From assembly GCF_000967965.1 (NCBI RefSeq), contig NZ_LACC01000025.1, forward strand, positions 12,405 through 76,404: DNA of 64,000 nucleotides. Reading direction: 5' to 3'. A model generated the notes under the pieces. The model was not told the DNA's origin. It saw nothing but the letters and a program-made list of their open reading frames with translations, and did no database searches. Of the stretch, positions 1-6,863 are shown one piece after another. How positions within the stretch are numbered: the stretch's first letter is position 1; every line of letters begins with the position of its first letter. This DNA is from Pseudomonas fluorescens. GTDB lineage: Bacteria; Pseudomonadota; Gammaproteobacteria; Pseudomonadales; Pseudomonadaceae. A program made the translations under genes and the position numbers.

Positions 1-47
1 ATGAGTGGTGAGAAGCGTGGGTGTACGCTGGTCTGCCTTTGCTTTTC

Positions 48-76
48 TGTGGGAGCGAGCTTGCTCGCGATGGCGG
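48..76. repeat. REP element
   Basis: A single Pseudomonas REP palindrome, with GGGAGCGAGC facing GCTCGC and followed by the GATGGCGG tail. It belongs to the same family as the doublets found throughout this window. Confidence 0.85.
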
Positions 77-111
77 CCTGACAGCCGACCAATCTCCCAC
101 GCCTCTAAGCT

Positions 112-170
112 GATCGTTCCCACGCTCCCGCGTGGGAATGCTGCCAGAGACGCTCCGCGTTACGTTTTTG
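112..170. repeat. Second-type intergenic palindromic repeat
   Basis: The core CGTTCCCACGC-TCC-GCGTGGGAATG is a near-perfect palindrome, followed by a second short one (GACGCTCCGCGTTACG). I recognise it as another common Pseudomonas intergenic repeat, different from the GAGCGAGC REP class. Confidence 0.6.
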
Positions 171-179
171 CGAGTTAGA

Positions 180-497
180 GCGGTGTAGGAAAGCGCCAGA
201 AGTTTCCCACGCAGTTTTCAGGTTGCCCGTCGGAAGCGGACTCAATAGCCTTTGGCTGTCGCTGAAAGCTCAGCGATCGGGTGTGAGAACCCGGCTACTT
301 ATGGTCATCCAGAACCTGTGCACGCATAATCGCCGCCAGCTAGTCCGCTGTCTGTAAATGCGTCATGGCGGCTGTGTGCGGGCAGACTTAGGTCTGGTCC
401 GGGTGTCCATACCGGTTTCTCACCTCGCACATAGCTGCCACCTCTTCACCGCGTGAGAAACGGCTAGTGGTGGCCCCAGCGCTAGAGGAATGGTTTT
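180..497 (+). promoter_or_regulatory. Putative structured 5' leader upstream of DUF6124-type gene
   Basis: There is no credible gene in this stretch, but it holds a dense series of perfect stem pairs: CGCTGA/TCAGCG (260-275), CGGGT/ACCCG (278-293), GCCGCCA/TGGCGGC (332-372), CAGAC/GTCTG (383-396) and GTTTCTCAC/GTGAGAAAC (415-461). The last two follow one another closely, and the series ends about 35 bases before the start codon. I recall similar long leaders in front of other DUF6124 (formerly DUF3077-like) genes in Pseudomonas, but could not compare them here. It could be a cis-acting RNA, a small RNA sharing this promoter, or a degenerate repeat. No covariation evidence is available from one copy. 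Confidence 0.4.
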
Positions 498-731
498 ATG
501 GACAAATTAATCCCCGATCCCCCCTACAACACCACCAAACCCTACACCCCCAACACCATGTTCATGATCGTCCCGGATATGGATACCGAATCCCTGCTGG
601 CCCACGCTTGTGAGTCATTGGCTTCGGCCAACGTCATGGCGAGTGATTTCGCCCGAAAACGAGAAAAGCCCTGCAAGCGTAAACCTGCAGGGCTTCTCGG
701 TCAGGCTGACCATCTCATTAAACCCGGCTAA
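498..731 (+). CDS. Shortened DUF6124-family protein, probably degraded
   Basis: The 77-residue product contains the family core MFMIVP-x-MDTESLL followed by SLASANVMASDFA (about residues 21-52). Family members usually run to about 110-130 residues, with a longer N-terminal linker and a further helix after the core. Here the N-terminal part is only about 20 residues, and after DFA the frame changes to basic low-similarity sequence that runs straight into the terminator hairpins and uses them for its stop codon. I infer a C-terminal deletion or frameshift. The start is supported by AGAGGA about 7 bases upstream. The family's function is unknown. It may be a pseudogene or a minimal functional version. 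Confidence 0.55.
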   Translation: MDKLIPDPPYNTTKPYTPNTMFMIVPDMDTESLLAHACESLASANVMASDFARKREKPCKRKPAGLLGQADHLIKPG

Positions 732-746
732 AAAGCCGGGTTCTTT
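661..746. terminator. Two hairpins, second a bidirectional terminator
   Basis: The first hairpin pairs GAGAA..GCCCTGCA with TGCAGGGCTTCTC (661-698). The second, AACCCGGCT-AAAA-AGCCGGGTT followed by CTTTT (721-746), serves the DUF6124 gene on the plus strand and could also end sodB on the minus strand. Confidence 0.75.
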
Positions 747-761
747 TGACTGGCGTCGAGC

Positions 762-1358
762 TTAAGCGGTGAAGGTTTTGCCTTCGAACTGCTCAGCCAC
801 GAACTTCCAGTTGACCAGGTTCCAGAACGCTTCGACATACTTTGGACGCAGGTTGCGGTAGTCGATGTAGTAAGCGTGTTCCCAGACGTCGCAGGTCAGC
901 AGCGGGGTGTCGCCGTTGGTCAGCGGGTTGCCGGCGCCGATGGTGCTGGCCAGGGCCAGGGAACCGTCTGCCTTCTTCACCAGCCAGCCCCAACCGGAAC
1001 CGAAGGTGCCGATGGAAGTCTTGCTGAACTCTTCCTTGAACTTGTCGAACGAACCGAAAGCCGCGTTGATGGCTTCAGCCAGAGCGCCGGTTGGTTGACC
1101 GCCGGCGTTTGGCGCCAGGCAGTTCCAGTAGAAAGTGTGGTTCCAGACCTGAGCGGCGTTGTTGAAGATACCGCCCGAGGAAGTCTTGACGATTTCTTCC
1201 AGGGTCTTGCCTTCGAACTCGGTGCCTGGCACCAGGTTGTTCAGGTTCACGACGTAGGTGTTGTGGTGCTTGTCGTGGTGGAACTCCAGTGTTTCCTTGG
1301 AGATGTGCGGCTGCAGGGCATCGTGTGCGTACGGCAGTGGCGGCAATTCGAAAGCCAT
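762..1358 (-). CDS. sodB: Iron superoxide dismutase SodB
   Basis: The 198-residue enzyme dismutes superoxide to oxygen and hydrogen peroxide in the cytoplasm. The four metal ligands are visible: His27 in FHHDKHH, His74 in QVWNHTFYWN, Asp157 and His161 in DVWEHAYYIDYRN. Gln70 in the AAQVWNH segment and the overall sequence favour the Fe form over the Mn form. Length is typical. The reading frame stays open far upstream, but the ATG at MAFELPPLPY is chosen because AGGAGA precedes it by 6-7 bases and all known SodB proteins begin there. It stands alone, ending toward a strong shared terminator. In pseudomonads sodB expression usually follows iron supply through Fur/PrrF, which this sequence alone does not show. 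Confidence 0.97.
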   Translation of the reverse strand: MAFELPPLPYAHDALQPHISKETLEFHHDKHHNTYVVNLNNLVPGTEFEGKTLEEIVKTSSGGIFNNAAQVWNHTFYWNCLAPNAGGQPTGALAEAINAAFGSFDKFKEEFSKTSIGTFGSGWGWLVKKADGSLALASTIGAGNPLTNGDTPLLTCDVWEHAYYIDYRNLRPKYVEAFWNLVNWKFVAEQFEGKTFTA

Positions 1359-1522
1359 GATGATTCTCCTAATCAGGTCAGTTGCGGTGAGCGCAAGGCC
1401 GATCACGGGCGGCCAGACAAGCGCCGGGGAGTTTGTACTCTTTGCGGCGCAGGGAGTCGGATCATAGCACCGGGGGGGCGGCATAACCACGCAACAACTG
1501 TGTGGAATAGAGGTTCCGCGAA

Positions 1523-2125
1523 TCAGCTGGTCGCGATCAACTGCAGCGCTACGGCAAACATCATCATAGCCACCAACAGATCGAGTATTCGCCAGGTGCT
1601 GGGCCGGGCGAGCCACGGTGCCAGCCATGCCGCACCGAGCGCCAGGGTGAAGAACCACAGCAGCGAGGCACTGGCCGCGCCGACGACATAAGCGCCGGGC
1701 TCGGTTTGTTGTGCGCCCAGGGAGCCGATCAGCAAAACGGTGTCCAGATAGACATGCGGATTGAGCAAGGTCACCGCCAGCGCGCTGAGCATGACCGCCC
1801 GCAGCGAGCGTACGGTTTGGCCTTCGCCTTGCTCAAGGCTCTGTTTCGAAAAGGCGCGGCGCAGTGCCTGGCTGCCGTACCACAACAGGAACGCTGCGCC
1901 GCCCCAACGGGCGATGGCCAACAGCGTCGGATTCTGCGCCAGCACCGTCGCCAGGCCGAATACCCCGGCGGCCACCAACAGGGCGTCGCAGGCCACGCAG
2001 AGCGCCGCCACCGGCAGGTGATGTTCACGCCGCAGGCTTTGCGCCAGGACAAACGCATTCTGGGTGCCGATCGCCATGATCAGGCCGAAGGCCACGAGCA
2101 GCCCGTTCACATAACTTTGCCACAT
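1523..2125 (-). CDS. argO: LysE/ArgO-family amino-acid exporter
   Basis: This 200-residue membrane protein has about six hydrophobic segments, with the LysE-family opening (GLLVAFGLIMAIGTQNAFVL) and the conserved LNPHVYLDT segment near residue 120. The family exports basic amino acids, arginine in the case of ArgO. It lies six bases downstream of an ACT-domain gene and two genes from a divergent ArgP-type LysR regulator, the classical arrangement for ArgP-controlled exporters. I therefore infer lysine or arginine export. The specific substrate cannot be read from the sequence. The same neighbourhood (sodB, exporter, ACT protein, regulator) is one I recall from P. aeruginosa. Confidence 0.85.
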   Translation of the reverse strand: MWQSYVNGLLVAFGLIMAIGTQNAFVLAQSLRREHHLPVAALCVACDALLVAAGVFGLATVLAQNPTLLAIARWGGAAFLLWYGSQALRRAFSKQSLEQGEGQTVRSLRAVMLSALAVTLLNPHVYLDTVLLIGSLGAQQTEPGAYVVGAASASLLWFFTLALGAAWLAPWLARPSTWRILDLLVAMMMFAVALQLIATS

Positions 2126-2131
2126 GATTTT

Positions 2132-2533
2132 TTACTCCGCGTTGGCTGCCAGATCCCGCAGCACTAGCAGGGCTCGGTCGGCGTCGGCCTGGCCGACAAA
2201 CAAATGGTCGTGGTAGTAGCCGGCAATCACGTTGCAGCTGATTCCTGCCTGGCCAAGCGCCGTGGCGAATGCAGCGGTCAGGCCGACCGCTTCGAGGGCC
2301 GAATGTACGTTCAAGGTGATCCAGGCGGCGATGTAGTCGAAGCTGAATCCGGCTTTTTCGGCGTGGGAACGCTCGAGAATCACGGTCAGGCCTTCCTGCT
2401 CGCGGAAGCTGCCGACAATCTCCAGATCCTTGGGCAACTTGCCGTCGCGCAAGGTGCAGAACACGTATTCGCCGGCGTTGAGTTGCGGGCTCATGCTGCG
2501 CAGCAGCGTTGCCAATGAAGTTTCGCCAGCCAT
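2132..2533 (-). CDS. ACT-domain protein
   Basis: The 133-residue soluble protein resembles stand-alone ACT proteins of the DUF2241/ACT_7 type. The N-terminal half (LATLLRSMSPQLNAGEYVFCT) is followed by an ACT-like C-terminal half (WITLNVHSALEAVGLTAAF, then ISCNVIAGYYHDHLFV). ACT domains typically bind amino acids. It is probably cotranscribed with the exporter gene, which begins six bases after its stop, and its ATG faces the argP start across 96 bases. A role as a sensor or intracellular binding partner for the exported amino acid is an inference. Confidence 0.8.
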   Translation of the reverse strand: MAGETSLATLLRSMSPQLNAGEYVFCTLRDGKLPKDLEIVGSFREQEGLTVILERSHAEKAGFSFDYIAAWITLNVHSALEAVGLTAAFATALGQAGISCNVIAGYYHDHLFVGQADADRALLVLRDLAANAE

Positions 2534-2589
2534 GTGGATTATCCTTGTTCAAGAGTTCTTGATGGTCATTGTCCTTGTGAAGGCTGTAT

Positions 2590-2605
2590 AAGAAAAACCA
2601 ATCTT
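2590..2605. promoter_or_regulatory. Candidate ArgP operator in divergent promoter
   Basis: The 16-base element AAGA-N8-TCTT lies between the ACT gene and argP. It has interrupted dyad symmetry of the kind LysR-type regulators use. No consensus comparison was possible. Confidence 0.25.
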
Positions 2606-2629
2606 GCTGATCGCTCATTAGGAAAACTG

Positions 2630-3529
2630 ATGTTCGACTATAAATTGCTTTCTGCCCTGGCCGCCGTGGTCGAACAGGCTGGTTTTGAACGGGCGGCCCA
2701 AGTGCTGGGCTTGTCGCAATCGGCGATATCCCAGCGCATCAAGTTGCTGGAAGCGCGGGTTGGCCAGCCGGTGCTGGTGCGGGCCACGCCGCCAACGCCG
2801 ACGGAAATCGGTCGACGGTTGCTCAACCACGTGCAGCAGGTGCGATTGCTTGAACGGGATTTGCAAAGCCTGGTGCCGGCGCTGGATGAAGAGGGCCTGC
2901 CGGAACGCCTGCGGATCGCCCTGAACGCCGACAGCCTGGCCACCTGGTGGGCGCAGGCGGTGGGCGAGTTTTGCGCCGAACAGCATCTGCTGATGGATCT
3001 GGTGGTCGAAGACCAGACCGTCGGCCTCAAGCGCATGCGCGCCGGTGAAGTGGCGGCCTGCGTTTGCGCCAGCGAGCGGCCGGTGGCAGGTGCGCGCAGC
3101 GTGTTGCTGGGGGCCATGCGTTACCGTGCGCTGGCCAGCCCTGCGTTCATTGCCCGGCATTTTCCGCAAGGCGTACGCGCCGATCAGTTGGCCCGAACCC
3201 CGGCGCTGGTGTTTGGCCCGGACGATTTCCTGCAGCATCGCTACCTCGCGTCCCTCGGCGTCGAGGGTGGATTCGAACACCATTTGTGCCCGTCCTCCGA
3301 AGGTTTCATTCGTCTGACGGAGGCCGGGCTGGGCTGGGGTCTGGTTCCGGAACTGCAGGTGCGCGAGCAACTGGAAAGGGGGGTATTGCAGGAGCTGCTG
3401 CCAGATAAGCCGATCGATGTGCCTCTGTACTGGCATCATTGGCGTAATGGCGGCCAGTTGCTGGGGCTGCTCACCGATCAATTAGTCAGCGCATCGAAGC
3501 AATGGCTGGTGCCTTGGAAGCAGCCTTAA
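2630..3529 (+). CDS. argP: LysR-type regulator ArgP (IciA)
   Basis: This 299-residue LysR-type regulator has an N-terminal winged helix (residues 1-60, with AAQVLGLSQSAISQRIKLLE as the recognition region) and a periplasmic-binding-protein-like effector domain after it. It is very similar to ArgP/IciA, which activates argO in response to arginine or lysine. The frame is open 32 codons upstream, but the ATG at MFDYKLL is chosen because AGGAAA lies directly before it and ArgP proteins start with this phrase. Its divergent placement next to the ACT-argO pair supports the assignment. Confidence 0.88.
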   Translation: MFDYKLLSALAAVVEQAGFERAAQVLGLSQSAISQRIKLLEARVGQPVLVRATPPTPTEIGRRLLNHVQQVRLLERDLQSLVPALDEEGLPERLRIALNADSLATWWAQAVGEFCAEQHLLMDLVVEDQTVGLKRMRAGEVAACVCASERPVAGARSVLLGAMRYRALASPAFIARHFPQGVRADQLARTPALVFGPDDFLQHRYLASLGVEGGFEHHLCPSSEGFIRLTEAGLGWGLVPELQVREQLERGVLQELLPDKPIDVPLYWHHWRNGGQLLGLLTDQLVSASKQWLVPWKQP

Positions 3530-3533
3530 GCGT

Positions 3534-3594
3534 CAAGCTGCAAGCTGCAAGTGAAGCGCTTGCGGACCGTTTTTAACTTGCAGCTTGCAGCTTG
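3534..3594. repeat. Perfect 19-bp inverted repeat
   Basis: CAAGCTGCAAGCTGCAAGT is followed 23 bases later by its exact complement. It lies just after the argP stop and could act as a terminator-like hairpin. Part of the same motif (AAGTTTGAAGCTGCAAG) recurs near 32781, so it is probably a dispersed Pseudomonas repeat. Confidence 0.8.
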
Positions 3595-3625
3595 AAGCTC
3601 GTGGCTGCATTTGTTGGAGCAATTC

Positions 3626-4618
3626 ATGAAGATTCTGGTTACCGGCGCAAGCGGCTTCATCGGCGGGCGCTTTGCGCGTTTTGCCCTGGAGCAGGGCCTG
3701 GACGTGCGGGTCAACGGTCGCCGGGCCGAGAGCGTGGAGCATCTGGTACGCCGGGGAGCCGAGTTCATCCAGGGTGACTTGAGCGACCCGGAACTGGCGC
3801 GCGAGCTGTGCTCGGACGTCGAGGCCGTGGTGCATTGCGCCGGTGCCGTCGGTTTGTGGGGCCGCTATCAGGACTTCCAGCAGGGCAACGTCCAGGTCAC
3901 CGAGAACGTGGTCGAAGCCTGCCTGAAGCAACGGGTTCGGCGGCTGGTGCATTTGTCGTCGCCGTCGATCTACTTCGATGGTCGCGATCATCTGGGCCTG
4001 ACTGAAGAACAGGTGCCCAAACACTTTAAGCACCCTTACGCCGCCACCAAGTACCTGGCCGAACAAAAAGTCTTCGGTGCCCAGGAGTTCGGTCTCGAAA
4101 CCTTGGCCCTGCGCCCGCGTTTCGTCACTGGGGCCGGAGACATGAGCATCTTCCCGCGTCTGCTGAACATGCAGCGCAAGGGACGCCTGGCAATCATCGG
4201 CAACGGTCTGAACAAAGTTGATTTCACCAGCGTGCAAAATCTTAACGAGGCGTTGCTCAGCAGTTTGCTGGCCAGCGGTTCCGCGTTGGGCAAGGCCTAC
4301 AACATCAGCAACGGCACGCCGATTCCCCTGTGGGACGTGGTTAATTACGTCATGCGCAACATGGAAGTCCCACAGGTCACCCGCTACCGTTCCTACGGCC
4401 TGGCCTACAGCATGGCGGCGCTCAACGAGGGCGTGTGCAAGTTGTGGCCGGGGCGCCCCGAGCCGACGCTGTCGCGTCTGGGCATGCAGGTCATGAACAA
4501 AAATTTCACCCTGGACATCAGCCGCGCCCGGCATTATCTGGATTACGATCCCAAGGTCAGTCTCTGGACGGCGCTCGATGAATTCTGTGGCTGGTGGAAG
4601 GCCCAGGCTGTTCGCTGA
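3626..4618 (+). CDS. NAD-dependent epimerase/dehydratase (extended SDR)
   Basis: The 330-residue protein is an extended short-chain dehydrogenase. It has a Rossmann NAD(P) site GASGFIG (residues 7-13), SSPSIYF near 111-117 as the serine region, and catalytic Tyr138-x3-Lys142 in HPYAATKYLAEQ. The family interconverts or reduces sugar-nucleotide, sterol or flavonoid-like substrates. The overall look (CAGAVGLWGRYQDF, then LRPRFVTGAGD) is closest to 3-beta-hydroxysteroid-dehydrogenase-like epimerases, so the substrate stays open. The start at MKILVTGASG is preferred over an ATG five codons earlier because TTGGAG is well spaced from it. No operon partners are visible. Confidence 0.8.
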   Translation: MKILVTGASGFIGGRFARFALEQGLDVRVNGRRAESVEHLVRRGAEFIQGDLSDPELARELCSDVEAVVHCAGAVGLWGRYQDFQQGNVQVTENVVEACLKQRVRRLVHLSSPSIYFDGRDHLGLTEEQVPKHFKHPYAATKYLAEQKVFGAQEFGLETLALRPRFVTGAGDMSIFPRLLNMQRKGRLAIIGNGLNKVDFTSVQNLNEALLSSLLASGSALGKAYNISNGTPIPLWDVVNYVMRNMEVPQVTRYRSYGLAYSMAALNEGVCKLWPGRPEPTLSRLGMQVMNKNFTLDISRARHYLDYDPKVSLWTALDEFCGWWKAQAVR

Positions 4619-4734
4619 CGCTCGAACAACGATCCCTGACTGAACCGGATTCGGGCTTGGGGGTCAATGGTTGCGGCTGTGGGGTTTATACTGCGCGGCA
4701 TTAAGCCACTATGTGATTCACTAAGGTTGATTCA

Positions 4735-5607
4735 ATGTCCATGCGAAACGATGCCAACGACGACTTCGATGATGTACCGAGCCTGCGTGCAGACGTTCTC
4801 GATGACGACTTTGCGCCCACCGCCCGCACGGTCGTGCATTCGCGCACGGCGCCGGTGGTGAAGGTCAAGGCGGCGAGTACCGGTGCCTTGTGGGCGTTGG
4901 TCGGGGCGTTGTTCTTTGCGTTCGCGGGCCTGGCCTGGTGGAGTTTTCAGCAGATCTCCCTGATGGAACAGCAACTGGTGGCGACCCAGGAAAGCTTCGC
5001 GCGAATCAGTGAGGAAGCGGCAGGGCGCCTGCAGGATATTTCCGGCAAGGTTGTTGCCAGCCAGACCAGTGTCAACACCGACAGCGAGGCCTTGAAGCTG
5101 CAAATTCGCCAGCTGGAGAGCAAGCTCCAGGACCAGAACGCCCAGCAGCAAGGTGTTGCCGGCCAGGCCTCGGACCTGGACAAGCGACTGGCACAAATGA
5201 CCGCGCAAACCACCGAACTGGACAAGCGCCTGGTGCAATTGACTGCCCAGGACACCGAACATCAGACGGCCAATACGCAGTTGCAGGCCCAGGTCAAAGC
5301 CTTGAGTGCTGAACTGGCCGCCCTGAAAAGTGCCTCGTCGGACTCGGAAAAATTCGATGCACAGTTGAAAAACCTGGGCGCCGATGTTGCCGCACTGAAG
5401 AAGCAAGGCAATCCGAGCGCTGCCATCGAGCGTCTTGAACAAGACATGATCGTGCTCAAGAGCGTGCAGGACAACCGTCCGGCGGTCACACAGGGCTCGA
5501 CCAACACGGCCGAGTTCGATGCCTTCCGCAGCCAGGTCACCCGCAACATCAATACCCTTCAGGCGCAGATCCAGAACCTTCAACAGCAACTGCGCGCCCG
5601 GCAGTAA
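4735..5607 (+). CDS. Single-pass membrane protein with long coiled coil
   Basis: The 290-residue product has an acidic N-terminus (DANDDFDDVPSLRADVLDDDF), one transmembrane helix near residues 48-70 (ALWALVGALFFAFAGLAWW) and then about 200 residues of strongly heptad-like sequence, including two near-identical repeats (DLDKRLAQMTAQTTELDKRL). The coiled coil would lie in the periplasm if the N-terminus is cytoplasmic. No catalytic motif is visible. Similar proteins are annotated as hypothetical or ATPase-like in pseudomonads. I do not recognise a function. The ATG is preceded by AAGG. Confidence 0.75.
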   Translation: MSMRNDANDDFDDVPSLRADVLDDDFAPTARTVVHSRTAPVVKVKAASTGALWALVGALFFAFAGLAWWSFQQISLMEQQLVATQESFARISEEAAGRLQDISGKVVASQTSVNTDSEALKLQIRQLESKLQDQNAQQQGVAGQASDLDKRLAQMTAQTTELDKRLVQLTAQDTEHQTANTQLQAQVKALSAELAALKSASSDSEKFDAQLKNLGADVAALKKQGNPSAAIERLEQDMIVLKSVQDNRPAVTQGSTNTAEFDAFRSQVTRNINTLQAQIQNLQQQLRARQ

Positions 5608-5626
5608 TTGTCAGTGGTGTGAGTAT

Positions 5627-5780
5627 TTGTGGCGGGGGAGCTTGCTGTGGCGAGGGGGCTTGCCCCCGTTCGGCTGCGTAGCAGTCGTAAATCCGGTAGC
5701 GCATTTAATCTGTTGAATCGCGGTGAATGGATTCCGGGTGGCTTCGCCACCCAACGGGGGCAAGCCCCCTCGCCACAAAA
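5627..5780. repeat. MITE-like long inverted repeat, copy 1
   Basis: The two arms are TGTGGCGAGGGGGCTTGCCC and its complement ending GCCCCCTCGCCACA, with inner palindromes next to them (CGGCTGCGTAGCAG and GGGTGGCTTCGCCACCC). A damaged extra copy of the first arm (TTTGTGGCGGGGGAGCTTGC) precedes it. The same element is at 12995, 19378 and 32815. Confidence 0.85.
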
Positions 5781-5866
5781 ATCTATGACCACGTTCTGGC
5801 GAATATTCGTACATATCCCCATCCCGTCTACGCTCTTGAAACACCACCAGGAACGAGGGATGCGCA

Positions 5867-6715
5867 ATGGGGTTTCTGCATAGGTTCACCTTGCTGTGCG
5901 GCATGTTTTTGTTGTGCCTGGGCCAGGCGCAAGCCGCCGGGACGGAAAAGGACGACAGCAAGGCGGCCATTGCCCTGCTGGAAAAAGCCCTGGCTTACTA
6001 CCACCAGAATGGCGACAAGGCCCTGGCGGCGTTCAGTCGCCAGGGTGAGTTTGTCGACAAGGACCGTTATGTCTTCGTGCTCGACACCAAGGGCGTGATG
6101 CTCGCCAGTGGTGGGCCGTCGTCGGCGCTGATTGGCCGGGACGTTTCGGAAGTGCTTGGGCCGGATTTGCAGAAAACCTTCAAGGACGCCCTGAAAGTGC
6201 CGGAAGGCAATGGCATTCAGCAGGCTGAATATCGCTGGCAGAACTGGAATGACGGCAAGGTTGAGCGCAAGCACGTCTACTACCAGCGCATCGGCCAGCG
6301 GATTCTGGCGGTCGGTTATTACCTTCCACGGGCCTCCGCCGAACAGGCCATGGCCTTGCTGAACAAAGCGGCCACCGATCTGGCCAAGGACGAAAAGGGC
6401 ACCCTGACGGCGATCAACGCCCTCAAGGGCGGCTACCTGCAGGATGATCTGTACGTATTTGTCGTCGACCTGGACACCCAGCGTTACGTGGCTCACGGCA
6501 CCAACCTGCGGTTGATCAATACCGACTTCAGCAAGATCGTGGACCCGGAAGGCAAACCGGTGGGCGAGCCGATTCTGGCGTTGATGGCCAAGCAGGATGA
6601 TGGCGAATACGAGTACCGCTGGAAAAACCCGGTGACTGGCAAGGTCGAGAACAAGCACGCCTACCTGAAGAAGGTCGGGCATTTTCTGGTGGCGGTCGGG
6701 TATTACAGCCCTTGA
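5867..6715 (+). CDS. Exported tandem Cache-domain protein
   Basis: The 282-residue protein has a cleavable signal peptide (hydrophobic FTLLCGMFLLCLGQ, cleavage probably after AQA near residue 23). Two related Cache-like halves follow. Each contains YVFV-D at its start, an EYRW segment, a KVE-KH-Y segment and a terminal VGYY-P phrase (residues about 67-151 and 194-282). The halves look like an internal duplication. Cache domains bind small ligands outside the membrane and are normally attached to chemoreceptors or kinases. Here there is no transmembrane or signalling part, so this is probably a free periplasmic ligand-binding protein. GAGG precedes the ATG. It is flanked by repeats on both sides and has no evident operon partner. 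Confidence 0.8.
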   Translation: MGFLHRFTLLCGMFLLCLGQAQAAGTEKDDSKAAIALLEKALAYYHQNGDKALAAFSRQGEFVDKDRYVFVLDTKGVMLASGGPSSALIGRDVSEVLGPDLQKTFKDALKVPEGNGIQQAEYRWQNWNDGKVERKHVYYQRIGQRILAVGYYLPRASAEQAMALLNKAATDLAKDEKGTLTAINALKGGYLQDDLYVFVVDLDTQRYVAHGTNLRLINTDFSKIVDPEGKPVGEPILALMAKQDDGEYEYRWKNPVTGKVENKHAYLKKVGHFLVAVGYYSP

Positions 6716-6738
6716 TTATATGGTTTCAATGAGGACGC

Positions 6739-6855
6739 CATCGCGGGCAAGTCGGATCGCCGCACCGCCGCTCCCACAGGTTTGAGTGTTGACCACAGAT
6801 TTTGTGAACGACATCAATACTTGTGGGAGCGGGCTTGCCCGCGATGCAGGCGCCT
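6739..6855. repeat. REP doublet, first arm degenerate
   Basis: The second arm is intact (GTGGGAGCGGGCTTGCCCGC). The first arm has kept only CATCGCGGGCAAG and GCTCCCACAGG around unrelated bases. It lies between convergent genes. Confidence 0.75.
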
Positions 6856-6863
6856 CGGTCTAT

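Noticed and set aside
4036..4534. Antisense frames over the epimerase gene
   Set aside because: They are shadows of a gene with a clear Rossmann and YxxxK motif.
5627..5780. Possible CRISPR or tandem repeat array
   Set aside because: The repeats are inverted pairs, not evenly spaced direct repeats with spacers, and no cas genes are nearby.
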